The notes beneath the pieces are model-generated. The model was not told where the DNA came from and searched no databases. It worked only from the letters and a program-made list of their open reading frames with translations. From positions 1 through 44,304 of the forward strand of contig CAMKNB010000011.1 in the NCBI GenBank assembly GCA_946414095.1: 44,304 nt of DNA, given 5' to 3'. Source of the stretch: an uncultured Mycoplasmatota bacterium (GTDB lineage Bacteria; Bacillota_I; Bacilli_A; RF39; UBA660). Below are positions 37,992 to 44,304 of the stretch, in pieces. Numbering within the stretch: the first letter of the stretch is position 1; each line of letters begins with the position of its first letter. A program made the translations under genes and the position numbers.

Positions 37992-38784
37992 ATATTTTTG
38001 AAATCATTAAATTACTTGATGAATATCTTTTTAATCCTTTATAAAACACTTTGAAAGCAATTGCTATAAGCACTATAGAAACACCTATTATCATTAAAAA
38101 TAATTTCAAATTAAATTCATTAATAATATGAATTGGTAAATAATTAACAAAGCCAACTGGTACTATTGTATATAATATTATTTTAGCAATTCCTTTAAAT
38201 ATGCTATCTGGATATGTTGCAAAATTTACCATTTGAGAATTAATAGTATCTGCTATTAAATCTGTTTTAGTAAACCAAAAACTCAAACTTGATAATATTA
38301 CAGAAATACTAACAAGCATAAATCCACCACTAATACTAAATATTGTAAATAATATAAAATTTTTAATATTAATACCATATATTATTAACATTATTAATCC
38401 ATATATCATATCTCCTATTGCTGAAACTTCTACATCAGTAGTAATACAAGAAATTAATACATTCTTAGGTTGTACTAGAAAACTATCTAATTTACCATTA
38501 ATAATTGTTTCTGATAAATTAAATGCCTTTTTAAAGAAAAATCGTGCGATACCATATGTAGAAGAAGCAATTCCCCATAAAAGTATTATATCTTTTAATT
38601 GATATCCCCCTATATTATCTTTTAATGAATAAATAACTAACCATTGTATTATAAAAGATGCATTATTTAAAATCATAAAAATTATATTTGTAAAAAATGT
38701 TGTTTTATTTAACATTTCTCTCATAACAGCATATTTTATAGTTAAAATAGTTACTCTTAATTGTTTTTTAACCTCCGTTAACAT
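37990..38784 (-). CDS. ABC-2 family exporter permease, second subunit
   Basis: 264 residues, six hydrophobic segments (about 30-52, 60-80, 110-140, 145-172, 190-212 and 232-250). It resembles COG3694-type permeases that pair with a COG4587 permease and a COG4586 ATPase. The ATG 38784 overlaps the end of the preceding permease by 17 bases and has no ribosome site ahead; a GGAGG sits just after it, so translation probably depends on coupling or starts a little further in. Confidence 0.8.
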   Translation of the reverse strand: MLTEVKKQLRVTILTIKYAVMREMLNKTTFFTNIIFMILNNASFIIQWLVIYSLKDNIGGYQLKDIILLWGIASSTYGIARFFFKKAFNLSETIINGKLDSFLVQPKNVLISCITTDVEVSAIGDMIYGLIMLIIYGINIKNFILFTIFSISGGFMLVSISVILSSLSFWFTKTDLIADTINSQMVNFATYPDSIFKGIAKIILYTIVPVGFVNYLPIHIINEFNLKLFLMIIGVSIVLIAIAFKVFYKGLKRYSSSNLMISKI

Positions 38785-39559
38785 TTAAATTTTTCACCCC
38801 TTTCTTATACATTAAAGTACATAAGAAATAAGCAATATATAAATATATAATTTGAGCAATTAATATATTTATTAATTCATAATAACTAAAATTAACAAAT
38901 AATTTAGCAGGTCCATATGACGTAACATATATAGGACTATATTTTAATATACTTTGTGCCCAACTAGGAAAGTATTCTATTGGAAATATTGTACCAAGTA
39001 CTAACATAAATTTACTATATAACCAATAAAATGGACTAGAGTCTTCTACAATAAATGAAAATAATCCAATAAATGTTATAAGTAATGTACTAATTATTAA
39101 AGATAAAAATCCAACAATAAATATTGAAATTATATTAAATATATTTAATGATGGAAAACTATGCAAAAACAAATATCCTGTTAACATAGAAAGCACTAAA
39201 TAAATAACAAATCTAATAGTACAACTACCTAAATGACTAGATACGCTATACCATATATAGTTATAAGGCTTATTAATGTTGTATGCTATATTACCACCTT
39301 TTACATCATTAGATATTTTTTTGCATAATGCTCTTCCACTTAAAGTACCCCATAATAATTCAGTTACTATTACATACCAAATCATTTGATTCATGTTATA
39401 TCCATTTATTAATTCATTTGGATTACTATATATATAAGACCATAAATTTAAAAATATATACATTAACAAAAAATATGCTATAAAACCAGTTAATATATTA
39501 AAAACATATTGCATATTAGTCATTAATTCTGATTTAAATATAAAAAAGTATTTTTTCAT
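38768..39559 (-). CDS. ABC-2 family exporter permease, first subunit
   Basis: 263 residues with six membrane segments (about 20-42, 58-75, 108-130, 140-165, 175-195 and 225-247). The start KKYFFIFKSELMTNMQYVFNI and the loop ALCKKISNDVKGGNIAYNINKPYN are typical of the COG4587 family. One-base overlap with the ATPase gene (TAATG) and 17-base overlap with the second permease: one translational unit, probably a heterodimeric channel. Confidence 0.82.
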   Translation of the reverse strand: MKKYFFIFKSELMTNMQYVFNILTGFIAYFLLMYIFLNLWSYIYSNPNELINGYNMNQMIWYVIVTELLWGTLSGRALCKKISNDVKGGNIAYNINKPYNYIWYSVSSHLGSCTIRFVIYLVLSMLTGYLFLHSFPSLNIFNIISIFIVGFLSLIISTLLITFIGLFSFIVEDSSPFYWLYSKFMLVLGTIFPIEYFPSWAQSILKYSPIYVTSYGPAKLFVNFSYYELINILIAQIIYLYIAYFLCTLMYKKGVKNLNVNGG

Positions 39560-40539
39560 TATTTATCCTCTTTTTTATATATATCACTAATAATATCTTC
39601 AAGTGGTACATTTGATATATTAATATCAATTATGTTATCAGGATTTAATAGCTTAATAGCATCACTTACACTACGTTTTAATGTATCAACTTCTATTTTT
39701 AAATTATATCCCTTATCTTTTAATATAGTTATTCCCTCTTCATTATCTAAATTTACTTTTTCTTTCATTTTGGCATCCACAATTTTTTTATTTAGATAAT
39801 GATATTTTAAATTCTCCATAGTATCATCAAGAACAACACTTCCATTATTTATAATAATAACTCTTTTACATAATTTTTCTATATCGCCTACATCATGGCT
39901 TGTTAAAAATATAGTAGTTTTATATTCTTTATTCATTCGTTTAATCAATGAACGAATATTTTCTTTTACAACTGGATCTAATCCTATTGTTGGTTCATCT
40001 AAAAATAATACTTTAGGTTCATGTATTAATGATGCAACTATTTCACATCTAATTCTTTGACCTAAACTTAAATTTCTAACTGGTGTATTGATAAATTCAG
40101 ATAATTCAAAAAGTTCATTTAATTCTTCAATCTTTTTTTCTACTCTTGACTCAGGAATATCATATATTGCTCCAAAAAATTTAAAATTATCATAAGGAGT
40201 TAAATGAGTCCAAAGTTGTTCTTTTTGTCCAAAAACAGTACCTATTTCATATGCAAGTTTTTTTCTATCTTTCCTTGGATCTAATCCAATTACCTTAATG
40301 TCACCTGTTTGAGGGTATAAAATACCAGTAAGCATTTTGATAGTTGTACTTTTACCAGCACCATTTGGCCCTATAAAAGCAATCATTTCTCCTTTTTCTA
40401 CTTCAAAACTAATACCTTTAACAGCTTTAATAGTTTTATATTTTGGCTTAAAAATTGATTTTAAACTACCTTTAAATCCTTTTTCTTTTAATTTTACTTT
40501 AAACGTTTTTGATAACTTTTTAACTTCTATAATTGGCAT
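39559..40539 (-). CDS. ABC-2 exporter ATPase (COG4586 type)
   Basis: 326 residues from ATG 40539; AAAGGAG is 10 bases upstream. The long N-terminal lead-in (KEKGFKGSLKSIFKPKYKTI) before the domain is characteristic of COG4586. Walker A GPNGAGKST, signature NLSLGQRIRCEI, Walker B VLFLDEPTIGLDP and the switch histidine in LTSHDVGD are intact. An extra C-terminal part of 90 residues follows the domain. It powers the two permeases behind it. Cargo unknown; relatives move drugs or lipids outward. Confidence 0.9.
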   Translation of the reverse strand: MPIIEVKKLSKTFKVKLKEKGFKGSLKSIFKPKYKTIKAVKGISFEVEKGEMIAFIGPNGAGKSTTIKMLTGILYPQTGDIKVIGLDPRKDRKKLAYEIGTVFGQKEQLWTHLTPYDNFKFFGAIYDIPESRVEKKIEELNELFELSEFINTPVRNLSLGQRIRCEIVASLIHEPKVLFLDEPTIGLDPVVKENIRSLIKRMNKEYKTTIFLTSHDVGDIEKLCKRVIIINNGSVVLDDTMENLKYHYLNKKIVDAKMKEKVNLDNEEGITILKDKGYNLKIEVDTLKRSVSDAIKLLNPDNIIDINISNVPLEDIISDIYKKEDK

Positions 40540-40588
40540 TAATATCACACTCCTTTACTATAACTAATTGTATCATAAAAGGAGAATA

Positions 40589-41107
40589 TTAATATCTAAA
40601 ATAATCTATTGATTCTTTTGGAAGACTATCAAGTCTTCTTATCATTGGCATATGTATATTTTCTATACTCTCTTCTTTCTTTATTCCAAGCATATAAGCC
40701 GCTAAAAGAAATGCATTTTCAGCATAGTCAATACTATAGTCAATATTACCATAGACCTTAGATAATAATTCAATATCAGCTTTACTGTAATCAATACCTT
40801 CAATCATTTCCTCAATATTAGCATGAAATGGTCTAATTCCCATCCACATACCTTCTCTAACAAGATCATGATAATAAGTAGACATTCCATCTTTCATTAG
40901 AAGTAAATAATCTTTACATTCCATAATTTGACTTCTAGATTTGACGAGTTTTAAATAATTCATAATATCATTAATCCACTCAGCATATAAATTCATTCCA
41001 TATGTTTTAGGATAACCTAATCTTTCAAGTAAACTTTTAATTTTTTGTATTTTTTCATCATATTCTTGCAGATATTTGATAACTTCTTCACTATTTAAGT
41101 CTACCAT
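40589..41107 (-). CDS. Small soluble protein of unknown function behind a structured leader
   Basis: 172 residues from ATG 41107, which follows AAAGGAGG; the frame is open further upstream only because it crosses the leader. Helical, acidic, no signal or membrane segment; LERLGYPKTYGMNLYAEWIND, a repeated DYS motif (GIDYSKADIEL and NIDYSIDYAENAFLL) and the C-terminal IRRLDSLPKESIDYFRY are the visible marks. I recognise no family. It is the only gene behind a leader with promoter and terminator (41153-41290), so it is likely regulated by attenuation. Confidence 0.65.
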   Translation of the reverse strand: MVDLNSEEVIKYLQEYDEKIQKIKSLLERLGYPKTYGMNLYAEWINDIMNYLKLVKSRSQIMECKDYLLLMKDGMSTYYHDLVREGMWMGIRPFHANIEEMIEGIDYSKADIELLSKVYGNIDYSIDYAENAFLLAAYMLGIKKEESIENIHMPMIRRLDSLPKESIDYFRY

Positions 41108-41152
41108 ATAGTATAACCTCCTTTCTTTTTCAAATGGCTCTATATTAAAAGA

Positions 41153-41290
41153 ACAAAAAAAGTACAGAGTCATTTTATTAGCGACTCCGTACTTATAAAA
41201 GTCCGTGTAGGTTTTGCCCCGAGATAGCTCACAATTGTTTATATCTCCTCACTTGCATTAAATAATAACATAAGTTATTTTTTTTGTCAA
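41153..41290 (-). promoter_or_regulatory. Promoter plus structured leader with terminator (candidate riboswitch or attenuator)
   Basis: Minus strand TTGACA (41285-41290), 17 bp, TATTAT (41262-41267). The RNA from about 41255 has a hairpin GAGATA-N15-TATCTC (41221-41247), then GGGGCAAAACCTACACGG, then AAGTACGGAGTC / GACTCTGTACTT (41160-41194), a 12-bp stem with T7. The one non-Watson-Crick pair is G-U on this strand and A-C on the other, fixing the direction. GGACTTTTATAAGT just before could form an alternative pairing. It matches no riboswitch class I know. Confidence 0.6.
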
Positions 41291-41754
41291 CCAATTAACT
41301 TTTTTCTATATTTTAATAAAACTAATACGATTGTTAAAAATATGCTTGGCAAAAACACTAATTCACAAATTGCTAAAATTGTTTTTGAAGTATTCTTAGA
41401 ATCTAAAAATAATGAAATAATAGCATTACTAGGATTATTAACATCATAACTTACATAATAACCATTTTCTCTTACTGATTCTATAGGCTTATTTTCATAT
41501 TTTAATATTTCTTTTATAGGTAGTTCAAATATAGTATCGTCGACTTTATATGTATAAGTTTTTGTACCTTTATCATCTAAATTATAAGATACATTTAATT
41601 CTGTTTTATTATAATTATTAACTCTAGAATAAAATGCATTTTCTTCAATTACATATTTAGTATAAGAATTATATTCTTTATATGAAATAACTAATAGAAA
41701 AATTGCCCAAAAAACATTTACTAATAAAACTATTGTATAGATTGTTTTTTTCAT
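41287..41754 (-). CDS. DUF3592-like membrane protein
   Basis: 155 residues from ATG 41754, the base that also ends the proS stop codon (TAATG), so it is translationally coupled to proS. N-terminal helix at about 5-25, extracytoplasmic middle part with GYYVSYDVNNPSNAIIS (a YDxxNPxxA motif as in DUF3592), and a C-terminal helix at 125-148 followed by a basic tail. Role unknown; pairing with proS may be accidental. Confidence 0.7.
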   Translation of the reverse strand: MKKTIYTIVLLVNVFWAIFLLVISYKEYNSYTKYVIEENAFYSRVNNYNKTELNVSYNLDDKGTKTYTYKVDDTIFELPIKEILKYENKPIESVRENGYYVSYDVNNPSNAIISLFLDSKNTSKTILAICELVFLPSIFLTIVLVLLKYRKKLIG

Positions 41755-43175
41755 TAATATTGAATTCCCCATACTACTTTATGTTTTGCATCTTTGCCAC
41801 ATACAACACATTTTTCTTCTTTATAATCATCTGACTCAACTATACATCTAGACTTAGTACCTCTAATTTCTTTCATCTTAAGTTCGCATTCTTCATTGCC
41901 ACACCAATATGCATTTACAAATCCTGGATGATTATCCATTATCTCTTTAACTTCTTCAATATTCTTAGCATCATATGTTTTTTCTTCTAAATTCTTTTTT
42001 GCTTTTTCAAACATTTCATTTTGCATTTTTTCTAACTTTTGCATAACTACGTTAGTTATATCATTTAAGTTAACTATTTCTTTTTCTAAAGTATCACGTC
42101 TAACAACGGTTACTCTATTTTGTTCTAAATCTCTTGGACCAACTTCTATTCTTAGTGGTATTCCATTAACTTCTGCTTCTGCAAATTTAAATCCAGCAGA
42201 TTTATCACTGTAATCAATATATGAAACTATATCTTTAGAATCTAAACTTTCCTTAATATGTTCACAAATACTAATTAGCTTTTCATCATTTTTAATAGGA
42301 ATTATACATACTTGTTTTGGAGCTATTTTTGGAGGAAGAACGAGTCCTAAATCATCAGAATGTACCATAATTAATGCACCTATCATTCTAGTAGTACTTC
42401 CCCAAGAAGTTTGATAACAATATTCGTATTCATTATTTTTATTTACAAATTTTATATCATATGCACGAGAAAACTTTTGCCCAAAATAGTGACTAGTCGC
42501 AGATTGTAAACTAACTCCATTTTGCATTAAAGCCTCTACTGTCAATGTATATTCTGCTCCAGCAAACTTTTCTTTTTCAGTTTTTCTTCCAGTTACAACT
42601 GGAATAGCTAAATACTCTTCAAAAAATGTTTTATATGTTTCTAACATATTATCAGTTTCTCTTTTAGCTTCTTCTTCACTGGCATGTACCGTATGACCTT
42701 CTTGCCATAAAAATTCACGACTTCTTAAAAATGGTCTTGTTTCTTTTTCCCATCTTACTACATTACACCATTGATTATATAATTTTGGTAAATCTCTATA
42801 TGTTTTTACTGTCTTGCTGTAGTAATCACTAAATAATGTTTCACTTGTTGGCCTAAATGCAAGTTTTTCTTCAAGAGTATTACTTCCACCTTCAGTAACC
42901 CAAGCACATTCTGGAGCAAATCCATTAATTAATTCTCCTTCTTTTTTTAGTAATCCCTCAGGAATAAACACTGGCATATAAACATTTACATGACCACTTT
43001 TTTTAAATAATTTATCAAGTTCACTTTGCATTTTTTCCCATAATGCATAACCATTTGGTTCAAAAACTGTACACCCTTTAACACTTGAATAATCAGCAAG
43101 TCTAGCAGCTTTTACAACATCAGTATACCAAGATGCAAAATCATCACTTCTTAAAGTTATTTTTTCATTTTTCAT
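41754..43175 (-). CDS. proS: Prolyl-tRNA synthetase, type 3
   Basis: 473 residues from ATG 43175, behind GGAGAG. Class II motifs: motif 2 VVRWEKETRPFLRSREFLWQEGHT and motif 3 GSTTRMIGALIMVHSDD; TSETLFSDYYS binds proline. The anticodon domain follows (KQVCIIPIKND) and the C-terminal zinc-type domain has cysteines in CGNEEC, SRCI and CVVCG. This is the short archaeal/eukaryote-like form without an editing insertion. Controlled by the T-box in front. Confidence 0.97.
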   Translation of the reverse strand: MKNEKITLRSDDFASWYTDVVKAARLADYSSVKGCTVFEPNGYALWEKMQSELDKLFKKSGHVNVYMPVFIPEGLLKKEGELINGFAPECAWVTEGGSNTLEEKLAFRPTSETLFSDYYSKTVKTYRDLPKLYNQWCNVVRWEKETRPFLRSREFLWQEGHTVHASEEEAKRETDNMLETYKTFFEEYLAIPVVTGRKTEKEKFAGAEYTLTVEALMQNGVSLQSATSHYFGQKFSRAYDIKFVNKNNEYEYCYQTSWGSTTRMIGALIMVHSDDLGLVLPPKIAPKQVCIIPIKNDEKLISICEHIKESLDSKDIVSYIDYSDKSAGFKFAEAEVNGIPLRIEVGPRDLEQNRVTVVRRDTLEKEIVNLNDITNVVMQKLEKMQNEMFEKAKKNLEEKTYDAKNIEEVKEIMDNHPGFVNAYWCGNEECELKMKEIRGTKSRCIVESDDYKEEKCVVCGKDAKHKVVWGIQY

Positions 43176-43194
43176 AATATCACTCTCCAAAAAT

Positions 43195-43414
43195 AAAAAA
43201 GAATAGTACACAAGGAGTCATATAGACGGTACCATCCTTTATTTAACTTATTTAATATAACGGTTTTAACCGGGCAAACGCCTGTATAAGAAGGTAGGAA
43301 TTAATAAATATTATATTTGGTTTCCATCATCCCAAACTTTCTATAATAAGAGACTCATTAATATTCCTTCACATTTACAATCGAATTTTAGCATAAATTA
43401 CTTACATTTGTCAA
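43195..43414 (-). promoter_or_regulatory. proS promoter and T-box riboswitch
   Basis: Promoter TTGACA (43409-43414), 18 bp, TGC-TAAAAT (43385-43390) on the minus strand, overlapping the end of the gene at 43416. The leader ends in a T-box core AAGGATGGTACCGTC (43225-43239). GGATGGTAC can pair with GTACTATTC (43201-43209), nine pairs with three G-U, followed by T6: the terminator. Uncharged tRNA-Pro would stabilise the antiterminator. The specifier should be a proline codon; CCA (in AAACCAAAT) and CCT (in ATTCCTACC) are candidates I cannot decide between. Confidence 0.88.
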
Positions 43415-43415
43415 T

Positions 43416-44057
43416 TTATAATTCAAGTTTTATTTCTTCATCATACTTTCTAGATAAATATCCTAATTCAGTTTCTGTTAATTTAAGTAAATACTTATAA
43501 TCTTTCATAATTCTATCTTTTGTAAGTTCTTTTCTTACATCATCAATATTTTTCTTCGAAATTATATTTTCTAAATTTTTAAATCTTATATAATACTCTG
43601 AAAACTCTTCGTCACTACATTCAATAAAGTTAGATTTATCGCTTATTTCATTATCCTCACTTATAAATACACCTTCATATAAAATACTTTCATTTCTAAA
43701 TATATCTTCTATTTCTTCTATTGTATAACATCTATTAATATCAAATTCATAATTACTATTAGTTCTAACTTGAATCATTAAGTTATCATATCCAGTATTT
43801 AATATAACATTTGTTTTAAAAAATCTTTGTTTTCTAAAAGTAAAATAATATGTATCTTTAGCAACTCTATAAAAATCTTCATCACTTAAATCTTCATTTA
43901 ATAGAATTTTTAATCTTTCAAGTTGATCACATCTATTTTGAATTTTTTTATATAATTGGTCTAAATGATTGCGACTATATTTTTCATGCATATTATCATA
44001 GTATGAACTATAGCATTGATTTAACGTAATATCTAATTGTTGTAACATAATATGCAT
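43416..44057 (-). CDS. Soluble protein of unknown function
   Basis: 213 residues; ATG 44057 follows AGGGTGG at a good distance. Mostly helical and charged: a coiled-coil-like start (LDQLYKKIQNRCDQLERLKI), a central beta part (NVILNTGYDNLMIQVRTN), CYTIEEIEDIFRNE, and a helical C-terminus (YKYLLKLTETELGYLSRKY). No signal peptide, membrane helix or family I can name. The proS promoter overlaps its last codons. Confidence 0.65.
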   Translation of the reverse strand: MHIMLQQLDITLNQCYSSYYDNMHEKYSRNHLDQLYKKIQNRCDQLERLKILLNEDLSDEDFYRVAKDTYYFTFRKQRFFKTNVILNTGYDNLMIQVRTNSNYEFDINRCYTIEEIEDIFRNESILYEGVFISEDNEISDKSNFIECSDEEFSEYYIRFKNLENIISKKNIDDVRKELTKDRIMKDYKYLLKLTETELGYLSRKYDEEIKLEL

Positions 44058-44105
44058 ATAACCACCCTTAAAAGTATTTTATAACATTAACTATTTTATT
44101 TCAAT

Positions 44106-44127
44106 TAAAAAGTGTCTTATGACACTT
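44106..44127 (-). terminator. Terminator of the surface protein gene
   Basis: Seven-bp stem AAGTGTC / GACACTT with ATAA loop, overlapping the stop codon, T4-5 behind it on the minus strand. Confidence 0.8.
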
Positions 44128-44304
44128 ATAATTCAAATTGTTTCTTAGTATTAAAATAATATAAAACAGATAAACTTATTATTAATATAACAACAAGTAT
44201 CATACTTCTTTCATCTCCAGTTTTAGGATTTACTATTTCTTCACTTTCTTCTTCTGGTGCATCTCCTCCAACTCCTGGTGTTGTTACTTTTGCTTCATTT
44301 GATA
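44126..44304 (-). CDS. C-terminus of a cell-surface protein with NPKTG sorting signal (partial)
   Basis: The last 58 residues of a gene whose start lies beyond the right edge. A Gly/Pro/Glu-rich stretch (GVGGDAPEEESEE) is followed by NPKTGDERSM, a hydrophobic helix (ILVVILIISLSVLYYF) and a short basic tail (NTKKQFEL). This is the layout of a sortase substrate with an NPxTG variant of LPxTG, so the protein is probably anchored to the cell wall. No sortase gene is in the window. Confidence 0.75.
   Translation of the reverse strand, partial: SNEAKVTTPGVGGDAPEEESEEIVNPKTGDERSMILVVILIISLSVLYYFNTKKQFEL

Overview
The window is very AT-rich (GC roughly a quarter to 30 %) DNA from a Firmicutes-type bacterium. 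TGA is a normal stop codon (it terminates lysC, dapA, dapB and purA, the last three in ATGA overlaps), so this is not the Mycoplasma code. The set of genes (SUF operon of sufC-B-D-S-U type, infC-rpmI-rplT with a leader RNA, a T-box before proS, a CIRCE-controlled hsp20, a ddh-type diaminopimelate pathway, an NPKTG cell-wall-type sorting signal) suggests an uncultured, host-associated Bacilli/Erysipelotrichia/RF39-like lineage. That placement is inference. Almost every gene lies on the minus strand; the only convincing plus-strand gene is a TetR regulator.

Layout from left to right. 1-4.7 kb: a giant MMPL exporter fused in frame to a secreted coiled domain (3' end beyond the window), divergent from its likely TetR repressor. 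4.7-5.9 kb: decaying DNA (frameshifted small membrane protein, 5'-truncated fibronectin-III protein, a 43-codon orphan ORF). 5.9-7.6 kb: AbrB-type regulator plus a two-gene ABC exporter behind a perfect inverted-repeat operator. 7.7-8.7 kb: membrane-anchored alpha/beta hydrolase. 8.8-13.2 kb: lysC-ddh-dapA-dapB-asd, the complete five-step route from aspartate to meso-diaminopimelate; the aspartokinase lacks its ACT domains. 13.4-18.6 kb: SUF iron-sulphur assembly operon headed by a DtxR/MntR-fold regulator that has lost most metal ligands but has a C-terminal cysteine cluster. 18.9-19.5 kb: hsp20 under CIRCE.

19.5-23.5 kb is the accessory part. Two unrelated large genes (one starting with a nucleoside-deoxyribosyltransferase-like domain) each sit between the same upstream block (tail of a lost protein plus promoter) and the same downstream terminator block; a gutted AAA ATPase lies between them. 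About 100-nt, terminator-ended RNA genes with matching promoters lie on both sides of the stretch (18.7 and 23.4 kb). This is the best candidate here for an undescribed system.

23.5-27.8 kb: purA-purB-pyrG nucleotide operon. 27.9 kb: tRNA-Met(CAU). 28-33.4 kb: tRNA/rRNA modification genes (mtaB, rsmE), a stand-alone Smr domain protein and three proteins of unknown function. 33.4-34.9 kb: infC-rpmI-rplT with an L20-type leader; infC appears to start at AUA and L20 has a SAP-like C-terminal extension. 34.9-37.9 kb: two cysteine-rich secreted proteins sharing a VirB2/TrbC-like two-helix C-terminus. 38-40.5 kb: ABC-2 exporter. 40.6-41.3 kb: unknown protein behind a structured, terminator-containing leader. 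41.3-43.4 kb: proS with its T-box and a coupled DUF3592-like membrane protein. 43.4-44.3 kb: an unknown soluble protein and the C-terminus of a sorted surface protein.
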